Shown here piece by piece: positions 44,734 to 54,005 of a stretch of DNA of 64,000 bases. Within the stretch, counting starts at the first letter, position 1, and each line of letters starts with the position of its first letter. Source of the stretch: Mucilaginibacter sp. (GTDB lineage Bacteria > Bacteroidota > Bacteroidia > Sphingobacteriales > Sphingobacteriaceae); contig JANXTT010000156.1 of NCBI GenBank assembly GCA_025352225.1, positions 1-64,000 of the forward strand, read 5' to 3'. A model generated the notes under the pieces. It did no database searches, was not told where the DNA came from, and saw only the letters and a list, made by a program, of their open reading frames with translations. The position numbers and the translations under genes were made by a program.

Positions 44734-45707
44734 GAAGAAATATTTTATTAATTGGTGCTGGTCAATTGGGTAGCCGGCATCTACAAGGCTTACTTCGTTT
44801 AAACGGACAACATGCAATTTATGTCGTTGAGCCTGCTACCGAATCAATTATACTAGCAAAAAAAAGAGCTGAAGAAATAAAGCATAGCCACAAGTTAAAT
44901 TTCGTCACTGATTGGGCGACAGTCCCAAAAACATTAGATTTATCCATTATAGCAACAAGTGCTAATATCCGAAAAGACATTGTTTCAAAATTATTAATTA
45001 ATTATGAGGTTCGTTATCTCATCCTGGAGAAAATTTTATTTCAGGAAGTAGAAGCTTATAACGAAATCTCTCAATTAATCTCTACTAAAGGTGTACGAAC
45101 ATGGGTCAACCATCCGAGAAGAATGATGAAACTGTACCGGGTTTTAAAAAAAGAGCTTAAGAAAAATAATTCTACGATTATGTTTAATGTTGTTGGCGGA
45201 AATTGGGGATTAGCCTGTAATGCTTTGCATTTTTTGGACTTGTTCTCTTATCTCACTAATTCAGAAATTGAAACTATTGAGATGAATTGGGTAGATGATG
45301 TTATACATAAAAGTAAGCGTGCCAATTATGTTGAATTTACCGGAACACTTAAAGGAACCTTGAAAAATAATAGTCATTTTTCAATTACTTCATTTCAAGG
45401 AAATCCAGAGCCGGTTACGATCTATATCTCTACTCCAGTAGATCGTTGGACGGTGCAAGAAGCAAGTGATGCTGTAACGATCTGTATAAGTAAACAACAT
45501 AATTATAAAATGAAGATTGAAAATTATACTATGGATTTTCAAAGTACTCTAACTGCAAATTTGGTAAATGATATCTTTCAATCGGGAAACTGTGAACTTC
45601 CATCATATGAAGAGGCCTGCAAAGCTCACCTACCATTTATTGAAGCAGTTCTTGAAAAATACAACAAAATAACCGGTCAACAAACCAACGCTTGTCCTAT
45701 AACATGA
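44718..45707 (+). CDS. Gfo/Idh/MocA-family oxidoreductase 2, atypical EKP motif
   Basis: A 329-residue protein. LLIGAGQLGSRHLQGL at about 11-26 is the NAD-binding motif. The family's EKP motif reads EKI (YLILEKILFQEVEAY); the Lys is kept but Pro is lost. The catalytic region has NALHFLDLFSYL with His and Asp. I cannot name the substrate. It overlaps the PtmA-like gene by 16 bases and the next oxidoreductase by 4 bases, so it is probably part of the same sugar pathway or of another sugar in the repeat unit. Confidence 0.78.
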   Translation: MDSNIRRNILLIGAGQLGSRHLQGLLRLNGQHAIYVVEPATESIILAKKRAEEIKHSHKLNFVTDWATVPKTLDLSIIATSANIRKDIVSKLLINYEVRYLILEKILFQEVEAYNEISQLISTKGVRTWVNHPRRMMKLYRVLKKELKKNNSTIMFNVVGGNWGLACNALHFLDLFSYLTNSEIETIEMNWVDDVIHKSKRANYVEFTGTLKGTLKNNSHFSITSFQGNPEPVTIYISTPVDRWTVQEASDAVTICISKQHNYKMKIENYTMDFQSTLTANLVNDIFQSGNCELPSYEEACKAHLPFIEAVLEKYNKITGQQTNACPIT

Positions 45708-46660
45708 ACCAGATACTTTTAATCGGTACAGGCCCAATGGCGATAGATTATGTTAATATTCTTCAGGATATGAATAAATCTTTTATAGTAATTGGCAGGG
45801 GTTTTGCATCAGCCAAAACTTTTGAAAGTAAAACAGGAATAAAACCATTTGTAGGTGGGTTGGAAAAATATTTAGAAAATAATGAAGTAACAACTGATAC
45901 TGTTGGAATCATTGCAACAGGTGTTGAAATGTTAATTCCGATATTACTTGTATTAAAAGAAACGAGCATATCTCGTGTATTGGTTGAAAAACCTGCAGCT
46001 CTAAGCATAAATCAATTAGTAAACAATGAAAATATACTAACTGACTTTGCAAAAAATATTTTTGTTGCATTCAATCGCCGGTTTTATGCATCTGTTTTTA
46101 AAGTTCAAAAATTAATTGCCGAAGATGGCGGACTTAAATCTATGCATTTTGAATTTACAGAATGGGCTCACAAAATTGAACCTTTAGAAAAAGCAGAAGG
46201 GGTAAAACAAAATTGGTTTTTTGCCAATAGTACCCATGTTATTGATTTGGCATTTTTCATTGGCGGTTTACCCCAAAACTGGAGTGCTTATTCTAAAGAA
46301 GGCAGCTTAACCTGGCATAAAAAAACAAACTTTGCTGGGGCTGGAATTACAGTTGATGGTACTTTATTCTCTTACATATCTAATTGGGAAAGTGCCGGGC
46401 GATGGTCAATTGAGCTGTTAACAAACAAAAGAAGGATATATTTAAAGCCTCTGGAAGAAATTGCTATTCAAAATAAAGGTACTATTTCAATTGATTCGTA
46501 TGAATTTGATAAAGTGATAGATGAGAAATTTAAACCAGGCCTATTTAATCAAGTCGAAGCATTTTTAGCCAATGATAAAGCCAGATTATTGATATTAACT
46601 GATCATATTACAAACACAAAACTAGTTTATAATAAAATACTTAATGGATTCGAAATTTAA
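45704..46660 (+). CDS. Gfo/Idh/MocA-family oxidoreductase 3
   Basis: I use the ATG at 45704, which overlaps the previous stop as ATGA, instead of the ORF-track TTG at 45692. About 318 residues. ILLIGTGPMAIDYVNIL is the NAD-binding region, VEKPAALSIN the EKP motif, and ANSTHVIDLAFFIGG the His/Asp catalytic region. It is the third oxidoreductase of this family in the cluster and overlaps the SGNH gene by 17 bases. The substrate is unknown; oxidation or reduction of a nucleotide sugar is expected. Confidence 0.78.
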   Translation: MNQILLIGTGPMAIDYVNILQDMNKSFIVIGRGFASAKTFESKTGIKPFVGGLEKYLENNEVTTDTVGIIATGVEMLIPILLVLKETSISRVLVEKPAALSINQLVNNENILTDFAKNIFVAFNRRFYASVFKVQKLIAEDGGLKSMHFEFTEWAHKIEPLEKAEGVKQNWFFANSTHVIDLAFFIGGLPQNWSAYSKEGSLTWHKKTNFAGAGITVDGTLFSYISNWESAGRWSIELLTNKRRIYLKPLEEIAIQNKGTISIDSYEFDKVIDEKFKPGLFNQVEAFLANDKARLLILTDHITNTKLVYNKILNGFEI

Positions 46661-47312
46661 AATTCTATTTATAACGGATTCTTTAGGCTTCCCCAGAGAT
46701 GCGCCTGAAATGGTAATGTATGAAAACACCTACATTTCATTGTTAAAAGATCAATTTAAGGATTGTGATATAATCCACCAAGGAAGGGGCGGATCAACAG
46801 TGGTTGATTTATATAATCACACATCCTATTTTCATTTTACGTTACAGCCCGATATGGTGTTTATTCAATCCGGAATAGTTGACTGTGCTCCACGTGCGTT
46901 AACCTTGATCGAACAATATATTATCTCAAGAATACCCCTCGTTAATAAACTGTTGGAAAAAATCATCAAAAAAAACAGCGCATTCTTAAGAAGAACCAGA
47001 AAAATAACATACACTTCTCCAAACACTTTTCAAACTTATATAAACAAGTTCAATACGCTATTCCCCAATACTTACTGGATTGGTATTTTACCTGCAGTGG
47101 ATAACTATGAAAAAAAAATATCTGGAATTAAAATAAGAATTGAATCTTACAATTCAATTCTTATACAATCAAATTCTAATAGTAACTATATATGTGTAAA
47201 TGATTTTATCGAAACTGATATGATGTCTGACTTTCACCATTTAAATCAAAATGGACATAGAAAGCTATTTGAAAAACTCAGTGATATAATTAATAAAAAA
47301 TTATTGAAATAG
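46644..47312 (+). CDS. SGNH-fold hydrolase or acyltransferase-like protein
   Basis: A 222-residue cytoplasmic protein with an SGNH/GDSL layout: FITDSLGFPRD contains the nucleophile Ser (DS instead of GDS), HQGRGGSTVVDLY gives the Gly block, VFIQSGIVDCAPR replaces the GxND block, and DFHHLNQNGH gives the Asp-x-x-His block. The oxyanion-hole Asn is replaced, so activity is uncertain. Such proteins in polysaccharide clusters often add or remove O-acetyl groups. It is the last gene before the degenerate transposase and may mark the end of the first co-transcribed block. Confidence 0.72.
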   Translation: MDSKFKILFITDSLGFPRDAPEMVMYENTYISLLKDQFKDCDIIHQGRGGSTVVDLYNHTSYFHFTLQPDMVFIQSGIVDCAPRALTLIEQYIISRIPLVNKLLEKIIKKNSAFLRRTRKITYTSPNTFQTYINKFNTLFPNTYWIGILPAVDNYEKKISGIKIRIESYNSILIQSNSNSNYICVNDFIETDMMSDFHHLNQNGHRKLFEKLSDIINKKLLK

Positions 47313-47351
47313 GTGTTTATTAAATATTAGATAAATTAACAAATCAGATAC

Positions 47352-48148
47352 ATGAAGCAACAATTTAAGACCCTTTTAGTATTGAATTTTCCGATCATTC
47401 CCCCCCCAAAGGGTATCTGCGTTAAATATTTAGCTGACCATAAGTGGTCTAGCGGATATAGTTTGAAGAATTGTGGCCATATGCATTACTGTGAAGAAAA
47501 TAATTTGGAAGGACGTCGATGTAACGATTGCTGTTATGTAGAATCAGCCTATGCGGAATCGCTTTTTCACTGCTATAAGTTCTCTATTTTAAAAGCGTGC
47601 AACAGTGATATCTATGTTTCAATCACTAAAAATGGCATCAGGAATACTGAACTCAGCAGAAAATTAGCGTTGAGGCTAAAAATCTTCTGTTTATTTAAAA
47701 GGAAGGTAATGAAGAAAAGGGAAAGTAGTACTAACTTCCCAATTGGTGGTAAATTAGAGACTGACGAGACGTATGTACAGGAACAGAATGATACAGCTAT
47801 AGGCCGCATCAGGGGTCGTAAGCAAATTGTGAGGGTGCCTATAGAGAAAAAAGGCAAAGGTATATATCGGACCTACGCGTGTGTGATCACCACTCTTAGT
47901 AAAAGGAACTTAAAAGGGTTTATGAAATATCCTATCAAGTCAGAAGAGAGTGTATTTGCATATAAATGGACAGCATGTCATAAGGGGTTGGAAGAGGTTT
48001 TTCCCAATATTGTTAGTGAGAAGTCTGAAAATTCAGTAAGAAAATTCCCGACCTCCACCGCTGCATCATAAATAAGAGCGTTGTTGAAAATCTAATTGCA
48101 AGAGTGGTAAGAAAGCCCATGTATGCTTATAAAATAAATATTAGTTAA
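47352..48148 (+). pseudogene. degenerate ISXO2-like (IS1595 family) transposase
   Basis: The 239-codon ORF (47352-48071) shows an ISXO2-type transposase in decay. The zinc-ribbon region (CGHMHYCEENNLEGRRCNDC) and the first catalytic Asp (LETDETYVQEQ) are visible, but the second Asp motif is lost (SVFAYKWTACHKGL). At about 48050 the reading shifts frame: in the +1 frame DLHRCI is followed by NKSVVENLIARVVRKPMYAYK, which resembles the end of such transposases with about 40 residues missing. So it carries a frameshift and an internal deletion. No terminal inverted repeats could be defined. It separates the sugar-synthesis block from wzx. Confidence 0.7.
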
Positions 48149-48243
48149 TCAGCACTTTAAAAAAGTTAAATAAACCAAATTTACCCTCATAAAATGCAAA
48201 TTTAATAATTTTCATTTTATCCAGTACAAACATTACTTTACAA

Positions 48244-49641
48244 ATGGCTAGCAACACCTCTTTTATATTTCACCTTAAAAATCATTTGGGAATAGCTGTA
48301 CTTAGTAAACTAGTGCCTATACTATCTATATTTTTGTATACCCGGTTTATGACCACATCTGATTATGGTATATTAAATTTATATAGTTCGTATTTAGGTC
48401 TTTTAGCTATAGTTTTAACATTTAACTTACATACCGCTATCGGGAGATACATTTATTCACCAGAAATTGTTTATTCCAAATTACTCTCAACAACATTTAT
48501 TGCTGTTACCGTTATCTCGCTTTTAGTTTTTTTTATTATTTCGCTCAATATAACATATTTCCAAACTTACTTATCGCTCCCCAAAACTGTAATTATGTTG
48601 ATGCTTGTTGTTGCCTATGGATCAATTATAGAATCAATATTTACTCAAATAGCTATTTTCAATGAAATGAGTTCTCTGCTACTAAAAACCATTACAATCA
48701 AAGCCATGGGAGCTTTTTTAATAAGTTTATTTTTCTTAGTAGTCTTAAAGAAAGATAAATTTCTGGCTATTTTTTTTGCTGATATATTTGTAAACATTGT
48801 ATTGTGCATATATATAACAAAAAAAATTTGGGCCGATTTATACTTGATATTTGATAAAGAGTGCTTTAAACAAATGGGGTTATATTCTATTCCGTTGATA
48901 CCCTATATGTTAAGTTTGGCGTTACTATCACAATCCGATAGAATCATAATCAATCATTTCTTTGGAAAGTCTACAACAGGATTATATAGCTTAGCTTATA
49001 ATGTTGGAATTTTACTTGTTATGGTTATATCAGCCATCTTAAATACGCTTAACTTATCTTTCTATAAAAATCTTAACAATAAAAATTATACTAAAGTAGC
49101 TACGGATTCTGATGCTATATATTACATAGCTGTAATATCAACGCTCGGAACCGTTTTATTCGGGGCTGATGTTATATCCCTGATTATAACTCCGAAATAT
49201 AAGGATTCGTTTAATTTAATTCCAATTGTGGCTATTGGAGGACTATGTTCAGCACTTTTTCAAATATGGGTTAGGATTATTGCCTATGTAAAAAAAACCT
49301 ATCTGATTTCTATAATCTCAACTAGCGTAACTATTGTAAATATTACATTGAATATTCTACTAATTCCTGTTTATGGCTATAAAGTAGCTGCCGTAACAAC
49401 GTTATTAGCTTACTTATTAATGGCTCTAGCTTGCATGATTGTTGCAAACAAAATAGTAAACTTATTTCGGGTAAATATATTAAGATCCTATATGTATATT
49501 GTAATATTAGGAGCAATATTTATATTTTTTGAGGTTATAAAAATGAAACTTATACTTGTATATATTATAAAATTTGCCATGTTAACATCATTATTTTTTC
49601 ATTTAAAGCCCAAAATTTTACCTTTGTTCCAAAACGATTAA
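48244..49641 (+). CDS. wzx: Wzx-type lipid-linked oligosaccharide flippase
   Basis: A 465-residue polytopic membrane protein with about 12-14 helices and no large soluble domain. The opening (LKNHLGIAVLSKLVPILSIFLYTRFMTTSDYGILNLY) is typical of the MATE-like PST/Wzx family, and SLALLSQSDRIIINHFFG is the usual central motif. Wzx moves the undecaprenyl-linked repeat unit across the inner membrane. It is followed by the Wzy-like gene, as expected for a Wzy-dependent system. Confidence 0.85.
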   Translation: MASNTSFIFHLKNHLGIAVLSKLVPILSIFLYTRFMTTSDYGILNLYSSYLGLLAIVLTFNLHTAIGRYIYSPEIVYSKLLSTTFIAVTVISLLVFFIISLNITYFQTYLSLPKTVIMLMLVVAYGSIIESIFTQIAIFNEMSSLLLKTITIKAMGAFLISLFFLVVLKKDKFLAIFFADIFVNIVLCIYITKKIWADLYLIFDKECFKQMGLYSIPLIPYMLSLALLSQSDRIIINHFFGKSTTGLYSLAYNVGILLVMVISAILNTLNLSFYKNLNNKNYTKVATDSDAIYYIAVISTLGTVLFGADVISLIITPKYKDSFNLIPIVAIGGLCSALFQIWVRIIAYVKKTYLISIISTSVTIVNITLNILLIPVYGYKVAAVTTLLAYLLMALACMIVANKIVNLFRVNILRSYMYIVILGAIFIFFEVIKMKLILVYIIKFAMLTSLFFHLKPKILPLFQND

Positions 49642-49661
49642 CAGCCTAAACACAAATTCTA

Positions 49662-50990
49662 ATGAGGTTAATATTTTATATATTTAGTTTGGTTGTTTTA
49701 AACCTTTTAATTGCTTTAGCTCCTTGGGGTAGTATTTACCTTTCGCTAATAATACTAATAACATATACTATCTATACTCCCAAATACATTTTTCATCCCA
49801 ATAATATGATATTTGCGTTTTATGGTTTGTATGTTGTATTATCAAGTTCACTAAATTTTTTTTTAGATGCCATTAACTGGGAATACGTTTTACCATGGGG
49901 ACAAGTAATTTTTTGGAACACTTTTTCCAAATACACCTTTTTTGAAGCTGAATTTACCTTCCTGGTTTTATTTTTCACATTTTTTTGGTTTTCAAAAGAT
50001 AATAAAGCTAGAAACTTAAAGAATTTTAAAGTGATACTTAATGAAAATTATTTAAAAGTTTTATATGCTTTAACTTTCTTTCTGATATTAGTTTTCATTC
50101 AAATTACTGCTGGTTTGCAAAGTTGGTTGAGCGACTATAGTATGACTTATTTAAGTAAAAGAGAAGGGCATGGGTTACTAAATGTAATTATAATAGTGCT
50201 AGGCAACATTGTTACATTTATGTTAGGCATTAAATTTTATTATTCTAAACAAAAAAAAGTATTACTTTTTACACTTTTATTAATTATGGCGTTATCATTT
50301 GTAAATGGTATAAAAAGTAGATTTATATTTCTGCTTATCGTTTTTCTTTCACCATACTTAATGATGGTGAAGTTTAAATTTAAGTGGTTTTTAATTTTGG
50401 CAATAGCCTTTATTGTTTTGCTTTATACAGGAACTTTAATACGAACCGAGGGGTTTTATTCCAGCGGACCCTTTTTTATAGAAATGCTAGTAGGTTATTT
50501 TAACTCTTTTCAATTACATGATTATGTTGTAAAAACAAGAGACCCTGCTCTGCTTCAAACAGTTTTCCAAATCTTCATTAAACCGATGCAAATGCTTGAC
50601 CTTGCGGGGCCAGATGCAAATTTTGACATAAGCGTAATGTTAACCAAAGAATTTTTTCCGGATCAGTGGTATAAAGAACATGCTACCCAACAATGGCCTT
50701 TGGATACAGAATTATACTTAAATTATTATGGTCCGTGGCTTTCATGGATAATGCTAACTATTTACACCTTTTTTGTTTCAAAACTTTACAGATCGGCAAT
50801 AGTTAAGAGAAACTTCCACATAATGCCAATATATATAATGGAGTTCCAAAGAATATTTAGCACAATGCGTGGAACATTAATACCATGGGAAGTATTTATC
50901 TATATTGCTCAATATTTAATAATTTATGTAATATGTAAATTATGTATCAAATTCGAATACGATAAACCGACAGAAAGCAGTCTACAGTAG
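49662..50990 (+). CDS. wzy: Wzy-like polysaccharide polymerase
   Basis: A 442-residue membrane protein with about 10-12 hydrophobic segments and a large outer loop near the C-terminal third (roughly 265-355, with GFYSSGPFFIEMLVGYFNSFQ and WYKEHATQQWPLDTELYLNYYGPW). Wzy polymerases are poorly conserved, so the call rests on topology and the position after wzx. The related phrase PLDTELYLNYYG is common in OatA/Wzy-like proteins. An O-antigen ligase is an alternative. It lies 20 bases after wzx. Confidence 0.72.
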   Translation: MRLIFYIFSLVVLNLLIALAPWGSIYLSLIILITYTIYTPKYIFHPNNMIFAFYGLYVVLSSSLNFFLDAINWEYVLPWGQVIFWNTFSKYTFFEAEFTFLVLFFTFFWFSKDNKARNLKNFKVILNENYLKVLYALTFFLILVFIQITAGLQSWLSDYSMTYLSKREGHGLLNVIIIVLGNIVTFMLGIKFYYSKQKKVLLFTLLLIMALSFVNGIKSRFIFLLIVFLSPYLMMVKFKFKWFLILAIAFIVLLYTGTLIRTEGFYSSGPFFIEMLVGYFNSFQLHDYVVKTRDPALLQTVFQIFIKPMQMLDLAGPDANFDISVMLTKEFFPDQWYKEHATQQWPLDTELYLNYYGPWLSWIMLTIYTFFVSKLYRSAIVKRNFHIMPIYIMEFQRIFSTMRGTLIPWEVFIYIAQYLIIYVICKLCIKFEYDKPTESSLQ

Positions 50991-51030
50991 GACTAAACAT
51001 TGCATGATTAAATGAAATTCTATATTAATA

Positions 51031-52164
51031 ATGGCCAAATCATCACAAATAGCAAAACTTCTTATTACCGCCTTACAAAACGAAATAATATTAGATATAG
51101 ATATTAGAAATAGGATATATCACGACAATAAATTCTCGAACTTGCCGAACTACAAATTAATGAAGCAAGTATCCTTAAAATCAAAGCTGAAATTTTTATA
51201 TTGGCCTTTTATCTGGGCATCATTTTTTATAATTCCGTTTAGAACAGTATTATTGGCAATATGTTCTTTCCTCATACGTGTCGTTTATAAAAAAAAGATA
51301 ACTCAAAATGGATTACATGTAATAGCTACCACTGTTAATAACAAAAAAATAATTTGCGAAGCGTTAAATTTGAGCAACATAACTTATTGCGATATAGATT
51401 ATAACATTTTCAATTATAAAACACTTAGCAAGTCACTCAGTATTAAGGAACTTTATACAAGCTTTAAAGCTTGCTTGTGTTTATATTGGTTAATTATTTG
51501 GCACAATAAAAAACAAATGTTTGATTTGGTTTTGCATTCTTATGATGCGACTATACTTATTATGTTAATAAACTATATTCAAAATAACCCCGATCAAAGT
51601 TTTATTACCGACGATCACTATCAACGCTGGGCATATATACTTTCAAACACCTCTACAAAAGTTTATATTGTACAACATGGATTTATAGATGGCAACCTTA
51701 ATTTTAAAAATAAGTTCGGGAACGTTACATTGCTATTCGTAAAACATAAAAGCTTTATTCCAATTTTTGAAAAATATTTCAAAATAGAAAAATCTGAAAC
51801 ATATTTATCAACGACGAATTTAATAGAAACCCCGTTTAGCAAGAATGCTGTTTTATTAGCATCTTCTTATCCAACGATAGATATGGAAATAGCATTTTTA
51901 AAAGAGTTAAGAAAAACTTGTACATGCCCTGTTATCATTAAACTACATCCAAACCATGCATACGACGATAGGAAGGATGTTTTATTATCGTATGCAACCT
52001 ACATTAGCAAAAGCACCGAAAATTTGTATTGTAAGGTATTCATAAGTTATAATTCATTTTTAGAATATGATTACAAATCGCAGAATATAATAACTTATTC
52101 TCTTAAAGAAAATGGCTTGGAACAAGTTTTGATAGATGTTAGAACGGACATAATGTGCGATTAA
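51031..52164 (+). CDS. putative glycosyltransferase with sialyltransferase-like HP motif
   Basis: A 377-residue protein with a hydrophobic stretch near residues 55-85 (FLYWPFIWASFFIIPFRTVLLAICSFLI) that may anchor it to the membrane. The second half looks GT-B-like: KVYIVQHGFIDG and CPVIIKLHPNHAYDD. The His-Pro pair after a strand resembles the HP motif that bacterial sialyltransferases use to bind CMP-sugars, and SFITDDHYQRW could be the acidic motif. Because CMP-legionaminic acid should be made by this locus and no other candidate transferase for it is seen, this may be the legionaminyltransferase. That is an inference; I do not recognise the family with certainty. Confidence 0.55.
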   Translation: MAKSSQIAKLLITALQNEIILDIDIRNRIYHDNKFSNLPNYKLMKQVSLKSKLKFLYWPFIWASFFIIPFRTVLLAICSFLIRVVYKKKITQNGLHVIATTVNNKKIICEALNLSNITYCDIDYNIFNYKTLSKSLSIKELYTSFKACLCLYWLIIWHNKKQMFDLVLHSYDATILIMLINYIQNNPDQSFITDDHYQRWAYILSNTSTKVYIVQHGFIDGNLNFKNKFGNVTLLFVKHKSFIPIFEKYFKIEKSETYLSTTNLIETPFSKNAVLLASSYPTIDMEIAFLKELRKTCTCPVIIKLHPNHAYDDRKDVLLSYATYISKSTENLYCKVFISYNSFLEYDYKSQNIITYSLKENGLEQVLIDVRTDIMCD

Positions 52165-52248
52165 CTAAGATATAAGCAGGATATATATTGAATTATAGTA
52201 TCTTTATCGTTTCTTAAAGAAACTGTAAATAATTATTATTTCTTAACT

Positions 52249-53391
52249 ATGGACTACAAAGAATACCAAATATGTACAAAAACAATAATGGATACCTCAG
52301 ACCCCAATATCATATTTAATGATAAAGGAGAGAGCGACTATTACTTAAATTTTCGAAATAATATTCTGCCCAACTGGCATACTGGCGATGCAGGCAGACA
52401 GGAGTTAATGCGTATTGCCGACAAGATAAAAAAAGGAAGCAAAAATAGAGATTTTGATTGTATTATTGGATTAAGCGGCGGTTTAGATAGTTCATATTGC
52501 GCATTTGTGGCTAAAGAAATAATGGGTTTAAGGCCCCTTATATTTCACGTTGATGCCGGTTGGAATACCCAACAGGCTGTAGAAAATATAGAATGTTTGG
52601 TAGATGGTTTAGAACTGGATCTATATACCGAGGTAATAAACTGGGAAGAAATTAAAGATTTACAATTAGCGTTTTTTAAATCTCAAATCCCAGATCAAGA
52701 TTTGGTGCAAGATTATGCTTTCTTTTCAGCTTTATACCAATTTGCACATAAAAATAAAATTAAATATGTTTTAACAGGTGGTAATTTCAGTACCGAATGT
52801 TGCCGGGAGCCTGAAGAATGGGGTGGATATCCAGGTATTGATAAAACTTTGGTTATGGATATTCATAAAAAATTTGGGAGCCGTCCACTAAAAACCTTCC
52901 CGATAGTAGATATTTTGGTATATAAAATATATTATAAATATGTACTGGGCATGGAGATATTTAAACCGTTAAATCTAGTACCTTATATAAAAGAAGAAGC
53001 AGAGATGTTATTGAAAGAAAAATTTGGCTGGCAAAAATTCTTGCATAAACATCATGAATCGCGGTTTACAAGGTTTTATGAAGATTATTGGCTTCCAAAA
53101 AAGTTTGGATTTGAAAAACGAAGAGCCCATTTTTCTAGCCTGATATTAACCGGACAAATGACCAGGGAGGAAGCGTTAAAAAGGATTTCAAAGCCTGAAT
53201 TAGATGAGCAATTTCTGGAAAAAGAATTTGAATATGTGGCTCATAAATTGGACTTGACCATAGAAGAACTCACCTCAATTTTTAATGGGCCTAATAAAAC
53301 GTACAAAGATTATAAAAACAAAATAGGTATTATAAAGTTGGGCTCAAAAATGATGAGCTTATTAGGTTTGGAGAAAAGATTGTTTAGATGA
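52249..53391 (+). CDS. WbpG/PtmG-type N-acetyl sugar amidotransferase
   Basis: A 380-residue PP-loop ATPase; IIGLSGGLDSSYCAF (about 72-86) is the pyrophosphate-binding motif and VLTGGNFSTECCREPEEWGG is typical of the WbpG/PseA group. With a HisH/HisF pair it turns an acetamido group into an acetamidino group. In this window the likely target is legionaminic acid, as for PtmG in Campylobacter. The N-terminal region of the family normally has two CxxC pairs; here only the first Cys is kept (QICTKTIMDTSDP, then GESDYY). It overlaps hisH by 4 bases. Confidence 0.85.
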   Translation: MDYKEYQICTKTIMDTSDPNIIFNDKGESDYYLNFRNNILPNWHTGDAGRQELMRIADKIKKGSKNRDFDCIIGLSGGLDSSYCAFVAKEIMGLRPLIFHVDAGWNTQQAVENIECLVDGLELDLYTEVINWEEIKDLQLAFFKSQIPDQDLVQDYAFFSALYQFAHKNKIKYVLTGGNFSTECCREPEEWGGYPGIDKTLVMDIHKKFGSRPLKTFPIVDILVYKIYYKYVLGMEIFKPLNLVPYIKEEAEMLLKEKFGWQKFLHKHHESRFTRFYEDYWLPKKFGFEKRRAHFSSLILTGQMTREEALKRISKPELDEQFLEKEFEYVAHKLDLTIEELTSIFNGPNKTYKDYKNKIGIIKLGSKMMSLLGLEKRLFR

Positions 53392-54002
53392 TAGTATTAA
53401 TTGATTACGGTTTAGGCAATATTAACGCCTTTGTGAATGTTTTTAAAAGGGTAAATATACCTGTAAAAACAGCTAAAAATGCAGATGAATTAAATGGAGC
53501 TATCAAACTTATTCTGCCTGGTGTTGGAGCATTTGATCATGCAATGTTTGAACTTGATCGATCAGGAATGAGAAACGAACTTGATCATTTGGTTTTACAA
53601 AAAAAAGTACCTGTAATTGGAATTTGTGTAGGCATGCAAATGTTAGGCAATTCAAGCGATGAGGGCAATTTACCAGGTCTTGGATGGATAGACGCCGAAA
53701 TTAAAAAATTTGATGAAAACACTATAAATCAAAAAACAAAACTTCCTCATATGGGATGGAACGATGTAAAGCCTATAAAGGACACTAAATTATTTGAAGA
53801 CTTAGAGAAAGATGCTTTGTTTTATTTTTTACATTCGTATTATTTCAAATGTAATAATGAGAACGATATTATTGCCACTTCTTTTTATGGTACTGAATTT
53901 ACGTGTGCTACCAAACATGATAATGTTTACGGGGTTCAATTTCATCCCGAAAAAAGCCATAATTATGGTGAAAAATTACTGCATAATTTTGCAAAACTGT
54001 AA
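53388..54002 (+). CDS. hisH: HisH-type glutamine amidotransferase subunit (sugar-pathway paralogue)
   Basis: A 204-residue class I glutamine amidotransferase. The catalytic Cys is in VIGICVGMQMLGNSS (about C80), and His/Glu in VQFHPEKSHNYGEKLL. HisH releases ammonia from glutamine and passes it through a HisF barrel. Because the gene lies between WbpG and a modified HisF gene, it most likely feeds ammonia to the sugar amidotransferase rather than to histidine synthesis. No other his gene is in the window. It lies 4 bases from the hisF start. Confidence 0.88.
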   Translation: MIVLIDYGLGNINAFVNVFKRVNIPVKTAKNADELNGAIKLILPGVGAFDHAMFELDRSGMRNELDHLVLQKKVPVIGICVGMQMLGNSSDEGNLPGLGWIDAEIKKFDENTINQKTKLPHMGWNDVKPIKDTKLFEDLEKDALFYFLHSYYFKCNNENDIIATSFYGTEFTCATKHDNVYGVQFHPEKSHNYGEKLLHNFAKL

Positions 54003-54005
54003 CTG

